From Acidobacteriota bacterium (GTDB lineage Bacteria > Actinomycetota > Acidimicrobiia > Acidimicrobiales > SHLQ01), in NCBI GenBank assembly GCA_022562835.1, contig JADFOM010000011.1, positions 1-19,145 of the forward strand: 19,145 bases of DNA, given 5' to 3'. The position numbers and the translations under genes were made by a program. Below the pieces are notes generated by a model, which was not told the origin of the DNA, made no database searches, and was given only the letters and a program-made list of their open reading frames with translations. Every line of letters starts with the position of its first letter. Position 1 is the first letter of the stretch. Positions 1-8,056 of this stretch are shown piece after piece.

Positions 1-840
1 GCGGCTCGAAGAACCCGGCCATGATCTTGCCGGTCTCCTCCTTGAAGTAGGTGTATCCGCCAGGGTCGCGCAGCGTCGGCATGCCCCGCTCTACCCCCTC
101 GATCGGCTCCGTGACGATGTAGAAGTGCTCGCACGCCTGAAGGGGTACGTTGACGCCGATCGTGGCGGCGAGTTGGCGGCTCCAGATGCCGCTGGCGAGC
201 ACGACCGTCTCCGCTTCGACAAAGCCCCTTTCCGTTTCCACGCCGGTGACCTTGCCGTTGTCGGCCACGAGCTTCTCGACGGCGACACCCTCCACGACCG
301 GGCGCCGCGGGCTTTGGCTCCCTTGGCCAGCGCCATGGTCGTGTCGACCGGAGAGGTCTGACCATCACGGGGGATGTACAGCGCACCCACGAGGTCCTCG
401 GTATTGAGGAGCGGCCAAATTTCCTTCGCTTGATCGAGATCGATCACCTCGGTCTCGACACCACACGTTGTGGCCATGGAGGCGCCCCGCAGAATCTCCT
501 CCCACCGCTCCGGGTCAGCGGCTACCGAGATCGATCCTGGGCTGCGGTAGCCGGTGGCTTGTCCGGTCTCGTCCTCGAGTTCCTCGAACAGACGGGTCGA
601 GTAGGTGGCCAGCTGGGTGAGGCTGTGCGACGACTTGAGTTGCGAGACGAGGCCAGCGGCATGCCATGTGGTACCGCAGGTCAGGGTTCCCTGCTCCAAG
701 ACGATGACATCTGTGATCCCGCGTCGGGTCAAGTGATACGCCACGCTGCAGCCGATAATTCCGCCACCAATGATGACCACTTGGGCGCGGTCGGGTAGCG
801 CAGCGTGAGATGCAGTCGACACTTCGGATACCCCCGCCAT
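1..840 (-). CDS. FAD-dependent oxidoreductase, sarcosine/dimethylglycine dehydrogenase-like; partial, with a one-base frameshift
   Basis: The N-terminus shows a Rossmann FAD-binding motif (VVIIGGGIIGCSVAYHL). It is followed by LTCGTTWHAAGL, which matches the site where the His of dimethylglycine/sarcosine dehydrogenases carries covalent FAD. Such enzymes oxidatively demethylate N-methylated glycine derivatives and usually have C-terminal GcvT-like folate domains, which would lie beyond the left edge. The reading frame is good down to about position 302 (ending AKGAKARGA). It then becomes a low-quality Arg/Ser-rich frame, while the next frame from 298 downward continues the same protein (VVEGVAVEKLVADNGKVTG, later VLASGIW and GYTYFKEETGKIMAGFFEP) to base 1. 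One base has therefore been lost in the run of C/G near 298-303, either a real mutation or an assembly error. ATG at 840 is used; a GTG at 849 is also in frame. The purine-rich AGAGGA at 852-857 is 11 nt from the ATG and only 2 nt from the GTG. The substrate is not proven. Confidence 0.8.
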
Positions 841-853
841 GACCGTCACGGTC
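841..853. promoter_or_regulatory. Short perfect palindrome at the oxidoreductase start
   Basis: GACCGT-C-ACGGTC is a perfect 6-bp dyad lying between the two candidate starts and the SD-like sequence of the oxidoreductase gene. A repressor site is possible, but dyads this size occur by chance a few times in a window of this length. The rest of 850-1133 (284 bases between divergent genes) shows no convincing gene. Confidence 0.2.
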
Positions 854-1133
854 CTCTCTGGTTTAGCTATGCGCCGGCGGACACAGCTGTGGCCATGCCG
901 CGACCCAGTATCGCGTGACGTAATGACGTTTGCCGCCGTCCCAGACTTCCTCGCAGACCTGCATCAGGACCTGAGTGCGCTCAACCCGACGGCGATGGAT
1001 TCGCGTGTCTTTCGAAGCGTGGGGATTCGAACGAAGGCACTCAACGAATTCGTCGAGCAGGCTCTCGCCCGCATGCAAGATCGTCAGCGGCGCAATGAGT
1101 TATGTTGGCTGCGCCGAAAGCGGGGGAAATCAC

Positions 1134-1691
1134 ATGAAACGTACACTGATGTTGCTTCTACTTACTCTTGCGTTGGTGGCCGCTGCATGCGGAGATGACG
1201 ACGATGCCGCTTCCGATGACGAATCCTCGGATGAGACCACATCCGAGGAAGACTCACCTGATGGCACGGGGGTGGAAGTCCCGCTCGAAACGGGTGACAG
1301 CGTGGACGGGACGCTCGACGAGATCGGCGATCCAGGTTTCGTCGAAGGTGGGTCAACCGGGGCCACCGCGACGCTAATCGTGGGCGGCGAAGAATGGGCG
1401 TTCGATGCGGCTTTCTGCGCTTTCGGCGAAGAAACGATCGGCCAAGAAGGCGCAGAGTTCAACGTGTCGGCGAGCCAAGACGGCTTGCAGCTGTATGCGA
1501 GCATCGACAGTTTCGGTCACAGTGTGACCCTCAACGACATAGACAACTTCGAGAATCCATCTGTCAGCCTGAGCGCGACAACCGGGGGCTTCATCGTGAT
1601 CGACGGCAAGAACATCAGCGCCGAGGCCGATTTCGTGGATGACCTAACGGGCCAAACCAGCGCCGGCACATTTAGCGCGACCTGCCCCTAG
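1134..1691 (+). CDS. Secreted lipoprotein with acidic linker, function unknown
   Basis: This 185-aa protein starts with a typical lipoprotein signal peptide: MKRT, a Leu/Ala-rich core, then LVAAAC with the lipidated Cys at residue 21. It is therefore expected on the outer face of the cytoplasmic membrane. Next comes a low-complexity Asp/Glu/Ser/Thr linker (about residues 22-50), a common tether that holds a domain away from the membrane. The remaining ~130 residues form a Gly/Thr-rich, probably beta-rich domain (GATATLIVGGEEWAFDAAFCAF onward) with two Cys, one in AFCAF and one in the C-terminal SATCP, which could form a disulfide. I do not recognise the family. ATG 1134 is chosen over upstream in-frame starts because the signal peptide begins there and GGGGGA (1122-1127) sits 6 nt before it. 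TATGTT at 1101-1106 is a possible -10 box giving a short leader. The gene is divergent from the flavoprotein and convergent with the DUF885 gene 39 bp away. Confidence 0.8.
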   Translation: MKRTLMLLLLTLALVAAACGDDDDAASDDESSDETTSEEDSPDGTGVEVPLETGDSVDGTLDEIGDPGFVEGGSTGATATLIVGGEEWAFDAAFCAFGEETIGQEGAEFNVSASQDGLQLYASIDSFGHSVTLNDIDNFENPSVSLSATTGGFIVIDGKNISAEADFVDDLTGQTSAGTFSATCP

Positions 1692-1730
1692 CCCGACCGG
1701 GTACCAGCTAGCCAAGTGCTAACGACCCGA

Positions 1731-3431
1731 TCAAGTGATGCGAGCGAACTCTGCGCGTAGCTGATCGAGGCCGAGATGACCGAGGTCGAGCGCCTGACGA
1801 TGAAACGACTTCAAGTCGAACTCGGGCCCGAGGCGACGTTTGACCTCGGCCCGGCCGTCAAGCCATACGCGTTCGCCGACCTTGTAGGAGATGGCCTGAC
1901 CGGGAAGTCCCAGATATCTGCTCACCTCGCTTGCCATGAACTCCGCAGGGAACCGAGACCGCTCATTGGCGAATTGTTGGCCTAACACGGGATCCCACTT
2001 CGACCCGGGAGCAAAGTCGCTGTCCGCGGGAATTTCGAGTTCCAAATGCATGCCGATGTCGACGATCACACGCATTGCTCTCATCACCTGCGCACGCAGG
2101 TACCCGAGGCGATATGCGGGATCCTCGAGGAAGCCGATCTCGTCCATCAACCGCTCGGCGTACAGCGCCCAACCCTCGCCGTGACCGGGCACGAACTCGC
2201 GTCGCTGCAACGCTGTGAGCTGATCACCCAGATAGGTGACCTGGCCAACCTGAAGGTGATGCCCAGGCACGCCCTCGTGATAACAAATCGATACCTCGCC
2301 CCAACGCGGAAAACGAGTGCGACCCAGCGTCGGGTACCAGGTCCGCCCCGGCCTGCTGAAGTCCTCCGACGGTCCTGTGTAGTACATCGCGGCCGCCCCA
2401 CCGGGCGGAGCGATCATCGCCTCCACCCTCTTGACGGGATCGGCGATGTCGAAATGCGTGCCGTCGAGCGCTTCGATCGTCGCGTCCATCAAGTCCTGCA
2501 ACCATTGCCTCAGCGCTTGTTCGCCTTCGATGCACTCGGCGGCGTCGGTCTCGAGATGATCGATCACCGCGTCGATGCCCTCGCCGGGCAATATCTGCTC
2601 TGCGGTAGCCGCCATGTCCTGCTCGATCCGAGACATTTCGTCCCAAGCCCAGTCATACATATCGTGAGGATCGATCTCCATCCCGAGGTGTGACCGCGCG
2701 AGAACCCGATAGCGATCCTCCCCCACCGCATCACGCTCGCTGGCAGTCGGCAGATACTTCTCGCCGAGGTAGACCCCCAACTGTGAGTAACTGTCCGCCG
2801 CGGCAAGGGCTGCTCGGCCGAGTCGGTGCTCCATCGCCTCGGCGACATCGGCATCGGCATCGGCCACCATCGAGCTGAAGAAGTCGCGTTCGTCTCCCCT
2901 GCCGGCCCACGCCTCACACTGCAAAATACATTCGGTGGTCTGGCGACGAGAGGACACCACATCCGCGCGGATGCCCTCCTCGAGCAGAGCTCGAAGCCCA
3001 TCAACTGCGGCGGGAACGTTCTCGAGCCGATCCGCGATTGTCTCCCATTCCTCGGCACTCTCCTTTCCGAGGATGTCGAAGACCCAGCGGATTTCCTGTA
3101 GTGGTGAACCCAGGATCCGAAGTGCGCGCAGATCCTCATCGGTCTCGATCAACTCGACACGCGTCGAGAGTCGTTCGAGATGAAATTCGATAGCAACGCG
3201 GTCGGCGTGGGCACCCGTTGGCAACGACTTGACCTCGGCGATCGTCGAACGCAACGCTGCGAGCCGATCTGCTCGGCGCTGCGGAGAATGGTCCGTGATC
3301 TCGGACTCATGACCGGTCACGCCCGAAAAGGTCGCCTCATCAGGTGCGAGCTTCGCCCATTGCTCCATGAACCGGTCCGACAACTCGGCGATCGAGCCAA
3401 CCTGTACAGAATCCGCAGTTGAATCGCTCAT
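1731..3431 (-). CDS. DUF885 family protein, putative metallohydrolase
   Basis: The 566-aa product matches the size and signature motifs of DUF885. These are YHEGVPGHHLQ (HEGVPGHH at about residues 385-392), GHGEGWALYAERLMDEIG (about 417-433) and QAISYKVGERVWLDGR near the C-terminus. The HExxxGHH plus downstream EGW/AxYxE arrangement resembles zinc-peptidase active sites, and members are often called putative metallopeptidases, but the reaction is not established for most. No signal peptide or membrane segment is visible, so it is probably cytoplasmic. The frame is open upstream to a TTG at 3557, but the first 42 residues there look non-coding. ATG 3431 is preferred because TATTGT (3439-3444) lies exactly 7 nt upstream with no SD, fitting a leaderless transcript. 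It is convergent with the lipoprotein gene. Confidence 0.88.
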   Translation of the reverse strand: MSDSTADSVQVGSIAELSDRFMEQWAKLAPDEATFSGVTGHESEITDHSPQRRADRLAALRSTIAEVKSLPTGAHADRVAIEFHLERLSTRVELIETDEDLRALRILGSPLQEIRWVFDILGKESAEEWETIADRLENVPAAVDGLRALLEEGIRADVVSSRRQTTECILQCEAWAGRGDERDFFSSMVADADADVAEAMEHRLGRAALAAADSYSQLGVYLGEKYLPTASERDAVGEDRYRVLARSHLGMEIDPHDMYDWAWDEMSRIEQDMAATAEQILPGEGIDAVIDHLETDAAECIEGEQALRQWLQDLMDATIEALDGTHFDIADPVKRVEAMIAPPGGAAAMYYTGPSEDFSRPGRTWYPTLGRTRFPRWGEVSICYHEGVPGHHLQVGQVTYLGDQLTALQRREFVPGHGEGWALYAERLMDEIGFLEDPAYRLGYLRAQVMRAMRVIVDIGMHLELEIPADSDFAPGSKWDPVLGQQFANERSRFPAEFMASEVSRYLGLPGQAISYKVGERVWLDGRAEVKRRLGPEFDLKSFHRQALDLGHLGLDQLRAEFARIT

Positions 3432-3438
3432 CGCTGCG

Positions 3439-3444
3439 ACAATA
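3439..3444 (-). promoter_or_regulatory. Putative leaderless -10 box of the DUF885 gene
   Basis: TATTGT on the minus strand, 7 nt before ATG 3431, with no Shine-Dalgarno in between. It is one of seven such TANNNT boxes at this spacing in the window. No clear -35 hexamer is seen. Confidence 0.45.
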
Positions 3445-3588
3445 GTGCCGTTTGGGGTCACCGAGCGGGGCATGAGGGGGCCGGGTTGCCTCCCTGACGT
3501 AGGTTCTTGGACCCCTTGCTGTGGGCTGGACGACCCGAAAGCGACCTCTGCGCTCAACCTTTGTCAAAGATCGGTCGAACGTTGACGC

Positions 3589-3765
3589 ATGATCGGCAAT
3601 GGCTCAGATCCCACGAATCACCCCCTCGACCGAGTCGTCCCGGATGTCATCCGCAAGGGAGGGCGCAGTGCGCTGCTCGTAGAACCACATGTCCAGCTCG
3701 AGTTCACCGACGGTCAGATTGAGATCCGCAGAGTTGCGCCTCAGATCGGTTCAACACCTAGCTAG
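3589..3765 (+). CDS. Possible small protein, 58 aa, unknown
   Basis: An ATG directly after an in-frame stop opens a 58-codon frame (MIGNGSDPTNHPLDRVVPDV, later LLVEPHVQLEFTDGQIEIRR) ending in TAG at 3763-3765. The composition is protein-like, with alternating hydrophobic and charged residues in the second half suggesting a beta-hairpin, and about two-thirds of third codon positions are G or C. No SD sequence and no TANNNT box precede the ATG, which weakens the case. It fills the gap between the DUF885 start and the tail of the histidine phosphatase gene, overlapping the latter by 4 bp in convergent orientation. I do not recognise a family. Confidence 0.35.
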   Translation: MIGNGSDPTNHPLDRVVPDVIRKGGRSALLVEPHVQLEFTDGQIEIRRVAPQIGSTPS

Positions 3766-4370
3766 TTGCCGGCGGTCGGCTCCTCGATGTCCATGAGGTG
3801 TGCCGTTTCATTGAATGACCGCAGCGAAGGTTGCGAGCCATCGAGCGCAATCCGCATCAGTGCGGCTGGTTGCACGAAGCAGCGCCAGCCGACCTCGTCG
3901 CCCACGCCGAGTGTCCACGCCATCACTGCCTTGATCGGCGACACGTGTGTTACCACCAGCACGTCGTCTGAGGGTGAAGTCTCCCGCGACAGGTCGTCGA
4001 AGAAGCTCCGCACCCTTTTGCCGAGCGATGAGAGGCTCTCGCCGCCCGGCGGCGCGAAATCAATGTTGGCCCTCCATTGCACCCAGAACCCCGCATCGAG
4101 TTCAGCCATCGGTTTCTGATCGATTTCGCCGTAGTCGAGCTCGATCAGGCGTTCGTCAATCTCGATGTTTTCAGCACCTCCCGCTGCCATCTCCGCGGTG
4201 AGACGCGCCCGGACAAGTGGACTGCTGATGACCCTGTCCACTCGACCGACCGCAGCCCCTATGGCCTGGGCCTGCACGCGCCCGAGAGCATCGAGTGGAG
4301 GGTCGGCATGCCCCAACAACAATCCCAACGCATTGGATTCGGTACGACCGTGTCGCGCAACGATCAACAT
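3762..4370 (-). CDS. Histidine phosphatase (phosphoglycerate-mutase-like) family protein
   Basis: A 202-aa protein of the branch 1 histidine phosphatase superfamily. The catalytic RHG motif is at residues 6-8 (IVARHGRTESN), a phosphate-binding Arg is in SSPLVRAR (about 54), the acidic ELDYGE region is at about 77-82, and the second catalytic His is at 142 in VVTHVSPIKA. Such enzymes use a phospho-His intermediate to remove or transfer phosphate. The true substrate (sugar phosphate, nucleotide or cofactor precursor) cannot be read from sequence. It is the last gene of a three-gene unit after the membrane protein (26-bp gap) and the zinc-ribbon protein. In mycobacteria a zinc-ribbon protein is likewise next to a histidine phosphatase domain (fused to RNase H), so the pairing is conserved. 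A TACGGT box 6 nt before the ATG may give a second, leaderless transcript. Confidence 0.88.
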   Translation of the reverse strand: MLIVARHGRTESNALGLLLGHADPPLDALGRVQAQAIGAAVGRVDRVISSPLVRARLTAEMAAGGAENIEIDERLIELDYGEIDQKPMAELDAGFWVQWRANIDFAPPGGESLSSLGKRVRSFFDDLSRETSPSDDVLVVTHVSPIKAVMAWTLGVGDEVGWRCFVQPAALMRIALDGSQPSLRSFNETAHLMDIEEPTAGN

Positions 4371-4376
4371 TGCCGA

Positions 4377-4382
4377 ACCGTA
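4377..4382 (-). promoter_or_regulatory. Putative leaderless -10 box inside the operon, before the histidine phosphatase
   Basis: TACGGT on the minus strand, 6 nt upstream of ATG 4370. It lies in the 26-bp gap between the membrane gene and the phosphatase gene. The upstream purine stretch GAGGG is too far (13 nt) to be a good SD. Confidence 0.35.
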
Positions 4383-4396
4383 GCCCTCGCCAGCGT

Positions 4397-4873
4397 TCAG
4401 CGCAGTGTGAGACGCCCGTCGTCGAACAGCCGAGCCCGAGTGTCGGGGTCCAAAAGGGCTGCCCTACGAACGATCCACACAGCGAGCGCCACGCCAAGGA
4501 CCTCGAGCACGACACTCAAGGCAACGGGATCGAGTTCGGGCACGGTGTGTGTGCCCAACTCTTCGCGCCCCGCAACGGGCCACCAAAACAGATCAGCGTT
4601 CGCCCACGTTCGGTCCAGAACCAGGTGCATGAACATGCCGATCGGTATGCCGATCCATCTGCGCTGCGCGATGCGCCGCCCGCGCGCCAAGAGGGCGACC
4701 GCGCCAAAAGCGAGGATCGGTGCAAGCAAGGTGTGCAGCAGCCACGCGTGACCAGTCGGCACTTCGATAAGAGGGATCACTGCGCCCAGTGCCACGAACC
4801 GGTAATCGACCGACGCGCTATCGAACACCCAGCCAACGATCAGAACCGAGAACGCCACGAAGTAGACGAGCAT
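4397..4873 (-). CDS. Small integral membrane protein, YdjM/DUF457-like
   Basis: A 158-aa protein with about four hydrophobic segments (residues 2-16, 27-38, 45-63, 118-134) separated by short loops. Conserved-looking polar residues lie within or beside the membrane: GHAWLLHTLLAP (His 42, His 47) and GMFMHLVLDRTWANADLFWWP (His 83, Asp 87). The spacing of His and Asp resembles the YdjM/DUF457 family of membrane-bound, metal-dependent-hydrolase-like proteins, though the match is by eye and the sequence is short. It starts 9 bp after the stop of the zinc-ribbon gene, so translation is probably coupled. It is followed after 26 bp by the phosphatase gene. Confidence 0.7.
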   Translation of the reverse strand: MLVYFVAFSVLIVGWVFDSASVDYRFVALGAVIPLIEVPTGHAWLLHTLLAPILAFGAVALLARGRRIAQRRWIGIPIGMFMHLVLDRTWANADLFWWPVAGREELGTHTVPELDPVALSVVLEVLGVALAVWIVRRAALLDPDTRARLFDDGRLTLR

Positions 4874-4882
4874 GATCAGCCG

Positions 4883-5587
4883 TCAGCGACACACGAGACG
4901 AGAGCACTCGCCGCAGCGATCGACGGTTCCCTCGGCCAGTTTGCGGACACGATCCGCTTCCATAGCTGGCATAACAAACGGACAGCCAGAGCAGTTCTTC
5001 CCATCGAAGGTCACAACCGCGCGCGCGCCGAGGTCGGGACGGATGTGTTCATACTCCTCGATGAACTCCGTTCCAACTTCACCTGCGGCCTGCGCACGTT
5101 GTTCAACGAGGTCGTCGATCTCTGCTTCGATCTCGCTTTCTATCCTCTCGGCCTCAGAGCCAAGCGCTTCGATCTGACCATCGAGAGAAGTCATCTCGAT
5201 CGCCATGGACTCGATCGACTCCTCCACAGGCTCCATGTCGCCGAGCAAAGCGAGTTCACCGTCCTCGAGATCACTGATCTTCGCTGAGAGAGAGTCGATC
5301 TCGTGTTGCACCGCCTGCGCCTGCTTCGGTGAGGTCATCTCCGAGAGTTGATCAACCGAATGACTGAGACGTCCGTCGAGCACCTCCAACTCCCCCTCGA
5401 AGTGGCGACGTCGTTTGTCGAGTTCATCGAACTGGCTCTGAGCCGAGTCACGTTGAGTTGCGAGCGATCGTCGTTGGTCCTCACACTCGCCTTGACTCAG
5501 CCGTTCCGCGACATGAGTAAGAGCACGGCGATGCTGATCAAGTTCATTGTCGAGACGTTGCACTTTCAAAAGCGGATGCTCGCTCAT
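4883..5587 (-). CDS. CT398-like coiled-coil protein with C4 zinc ribbon
   Basis: The 234-aa product has a long, highly charged helical region (about residues 1-175, rich in Glu, Gln, Arg and Leu) predicted to form an antiparallel coiled coil. It includes the conserved-type turn MTSPKQAQAVQHEIDSL. A C-terminal zinc ribbon follows with Cys pairs at about 199/202 (NCSGC) and 225/228 (CGEC). This is the architecture of the CT398/Rv2229c family (C4-type zinc ribbon, PF02591-like), whose molecular role is unclear; nucleic-acid or protein bridging has been suggested. ATG 5587 (MSEHPLLKVQRLDNELDQ) is preferred over a GTG at 5647 because family members begin with this helix. It is the first gene of the zinc-ribbon/membrane/phosphatase operon and lies 66 bp downstream of the PBP gene on the same strand. 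Confidence 0.88.
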   Translation of the reverse strand: MSEHPLLKVQRLDNELDQHRRALTHVAERLSQGECEDQRRSLATQRDSAQSQFDELDKRRRHFEGELEVLDGRLSHSVDQLSEMTSPKQAQAVQHEIDSLSAKISDLEDGELALLGDMEPVEESIESMAIEMTSLDGQIEALGSEAERIESEIEAEIDDLVEQRAQAAGEVGTEFIEEYEHIRPDLGARAVVTFDGKNCSGCPFVMPAMEADRVRKLAEGTVDRCGECSRLVCR

Positions 5588-5653
5588 AGGACCGGCGACG
5601 CTAGCGCAACGCTCATGACCACTCAAGACCTGTAAAAGAGTGGTCACGACACA

Positions 5654-7981
5654 TCACGACGTTGTGGTGGTTACCGGCAGAGTTGTCGTAGTTGCGGGCA
5701 CGGTAGTCGTCGATGCAGGCACGGTAGTCGTCGATGCGGGCACGGTAGTCGTCGATGCGGGCACGGTTGTCGTCGACTTTGGTGGTCTGGTATTGGGAGG
5801 TTGTGTCCTGGTCGGCTTCGGCTGGGTAACGGGCGGTGACGTCGTCGGCGGTGATGGTGATACACAGCGATCCGGCGAGCCATCATTGTCATCATCAACA
5901 GCAACCATGATCGAGGGGCACCAGCCGTAGAACGGTCGTTCCTCGCACGAGTCGACAACACCGTCTTCGTCCTCGTCGATCTCATAGACGGTCGACCCAC
6001 AGATACTGGACGAACCCGATTTCTTCCTCTCGTTCGGCAGCAGCAGACGCTTGCCCGAGCGAGTTGACTCGGGCGGCTCGAACTCGATCACCGGTCGGTC
6101 AGCGTGATATTCCTCGTTGAAGTTTTGCCACGTCATGGCGGGAAACGATCCACCGGTCACGGTCGAACGATCGCCAACGCTGGTCATCGGTTCCTGTCGG
6201 TCGGGATGACCCATCCACACCGCGGTCGACAGGTAGGGCGTGAAACCAACGAACCAGGCGTCTGCGAAGTTCTGTGCCGTGCCGGTCTTGCCCGCTGCGG
6301 GTTGTTCGGAGAGACGGGCTGCGGTTCCTGTCCCCGCTTCGACGTTGTCCTCGAGGATGCTGGTCACAAGCCGTGCAGACTGGACCGAGATAGCTCGGCT
6401 GCCGAGGTCCTCGCGCTCCCACAAAATGTTGCCGTTGCCGGTTTCAACCCGCTCGATAAAATATGCATCCATGCGGACGCCATCGTTGGCGATCGTCGCA
6501 TACGAATTGGCCATGTCGAGTGGTGTGACGTCGGCCGGACCGAGCGGGAGCGACAATACCTCCGGCAGATCGGTCGAGACACCGAGCGCATTGGCTGTAT
6601 CGATGACGTTGCCGAGACCAGCGATCTGACCAAGCCTGAGAAAGCCACAGTTGGACGACTTCGTCGTGAGCGAACGAATAGTGCCGACGCCGCCTCTCGA
6701 CCCGCCGAAATTCTCGGCCTCATAGTCTGGCTGGTTCGGGAGCTCGAATACACACTTGCCCGAACCGTCGACCGTGTCGTTGGGGACATAACCCTGTTCC
6801 ATCGCCGCGGACAGCACGAAGGTCTTGAACGACGACCCGGTCGGGCGTCCCTTCTGAGTTGCCAGGTTGAACTTGGAGTATTCCTCGAAGCCGGGGCCGC
6901 CGACCATTGCACGCACGGCGCCCGTGCCTGGCTCGACCGATGCAGTCGCCATCGTAAATCCGCGTTCGTCCTCGGGCAACACATCGTCGACAGCCCGTTC
7001 AGCTTGGGCCTGAGCATCCGGATCGATGGTCGTGTAAATGCGCAAACCACCCGAGAAGACAGCGTCTATGCGTTCCTGGCGGGTTTCGCCGAGGCGCTCG
7101 TCATCGAGCAGGATCTGTTTGACCTCCTCGAGGAAATAGTCCTCCTCGAGTCCCTCGATCGTGAACAATTCGTAGCGCTCGGCAGGCACGGGAATAGCTC
7201 GAATGACCTGCAACTCCTCGTCGTCGATATGTCCTTCGGACACCAACCGTCCCAGGGCACGATCGCGTCGCTCGGTCGCGTTCTGCGGGTTCAACGTCGG
7301 ATCACCACTGACCGGAGCCGAGATAATCGACGCGAGCATCGCACCCTGACCCCAGGTCAACTCTGAGGGACCGATGCCGTAGTAGAGCTCGGCGGCGGCC
7401 TTGATGCCGTAGGCACCTCCTCCGAAGTAGACGGTGTTGAGGTAGCGCAGCAGGATTTCGTCCTTGTCCATCTCGTCCTCGAGACGCATTGCCATGATTG
7501 CCTCGGGGATCTTTCGACCGATCAGATCCTTGGCATCGCCCAGTACGCACTCCTTGATGAGCTGCTGGGTGATGGTCGATCCCCCCTGCTCAATACCACC
7601 CGCATTGACGTTCTGTATGACCGCACGGCCGAGGGCCCGTGCATTGATGCCGCTGTGTTGGTAGAAATTGGCATCCTCGACGGCGAGAACGCTCTGGATG
7701 CCTTCAGTCGATACCTCATCGAGTGACTCGATCAACACTCGATTCTGGTCGCCTACCAACTCACCGATCAGGTCACCGTTCATGTCATAAACGGATGTGC
7801 GCTGCGCTAGTTGGCACAGGCTGAAATCGACTCGCGTCGTATCGTTGGCGGCGGCTAGGTCGGTTGCTCGCGGCGATAAGGCCACTACAGACGCCACGAA
7901 GAAGCCAGCGGCGGTCGCTATCACCAACACGAGGCGAAGTATGCGAAATGTCCAGCTTCCAAGCGATAGCACAGAGCCCAA
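5654..7981 (-). CDS. Class A penicillin-binding protein (glycosyltransferase/transpeptidase) with unusual C-terminal tail
   Basis: This 775-aa enzyme polymerises and cross-links peptidoglycan outside the membrane. A single membrane anchor at residues 17-36 is followed by a GT51 glycosyltransferase domain, with catalytic Glu in VEDANFYQHSG (E102) and GGSTITQQLIKE (133-144). The transpeptidase domain has SSFK (nucleophile S383, K386), SSN (442-444) and KTGT (565-568). All catalytic motifs are intact. After it, where many actinobacterial PBPs carry PASTA domains or a plain tail, this one has a Cys-rich segment (661-706) with two acidic calcium-loop-like motifs, DEDEDGVVDSC and DDDNDGSPDRC. A Pro/Thr tail with four STTTVPA-type repeats follows. 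The start is TTG 7981, the first usable codon after an in-frame stop at 8041; GTG 7972 is an alternative. The downstream zinc-ribbon operon may be co-transcribed. Confidence 0.93.
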   Translation of the reverse strand: MGSVLSLGSWTFRILRLVLVIATAAGFFVASVVALSPRATDLAAANDTTRVDFSLCQLAQRTSVYDMNGDLIGELVGDQNRVLIESLDEVSTEGIQSVLAVEDANFYQHSGINARALGRAVIQNVNAGGIEQGGSTITQQLIKECVLGDAKDLIGRKIPEAIMAMRLEDEMDKDEILLRYLNTVYFGGGAYGIKAAAELYYGIGPSELTWGQGAMLASIISAPVSGDPTLNPQNATERRDRALGRLVSEGHIDDEELQVIRAIPVPAERYELFTIEGLEEDYFLEEVKQILLDDERLGETRQERIDAVFSGGLRIYTTIDPDAQAQAERAVDDVLPEDERGFTMATASVEPGTGAVRAMVGGPGFEEYSKFNLATQKGRPTGSSFKTFVLSAAMEQGYVPNDTVDGSGKCVFELPNQPDYEAENFGGSRGGVGTIRSLTTKSSNCGFLRLGQIAGLGNVIDTANALGVSTDLPEVLSLPLGPADVTPLDMANSYATIANDGVRMDAYFIERVETGNGNILWEREDLGSRAISVQSARLVTSILEDNVEAGTGTAARLSEQPAAGKTGTAQNFADAWFVGFTPYLSTAVWMGHPDRQEPMTSVGDRSTVTGGSFPAMTWQNFNEEYHADRPVIEFEPPESTRSGKRLLLPNERKKSGSSSICGSTVYEIDEDEDGVVDSCEERPFYGWCPSIMVAVDDDNDGSPDRCVSPSPPTTSPPVTQPKPTRTQPPNTRPPKSTTTVPASTTTVPASTTTVPASTTTVPATTTTLPVTTTTS
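5691..5774 (-). repeat. Four tandem 21-bp repeats encoding the PBP Thr/Pro tail
   Basis: Four consecutive 21-bp units (5691-5711, 5712-5732, 5733-5753, 5754-5774) share the plus-strand core gcgggcacggtagtcgtc with one or two changes each. Being a multiple of three, each unit encodes seven residues (STTTVPA), so copy changes keep frame. This is an in-gene minisatellite, not a CRISPR array. Confidence 0.9.
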
Positions 7982-8056
7982 ACGGTAGCGGTCAGTCCCT
8001 CCACGGATGCGTCGCCTGAGAAGATTCCGCTGGGATCGTTATTCCCCAAGCTGGGA

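Noticed and set aside
863..1078. 71-aa minus-strand ORF upstream of the flavoprotein
   Set aside because: No start signal and no recognisable composition; it lies in the divergent region between two genes.
4295..5287. 330-aa plus-strand ORF
   Set aside because: It is antisense to three well-supported minus-strand genes, with His/Arg-rich composition typical of a shadow frame.
5691..5774. Short tandem repeats as a possible CRISPR array
   Set aside because: The repeats are adjacent with no spacers and code in frame for STTTVPA in the PBP tail.
6104..7366. 420-aa plus-strand ORF
   Set aside because: It is the antisense shadow of the penicillin-binding protein, which has all catalytic motifs; the shadow resembles no family.
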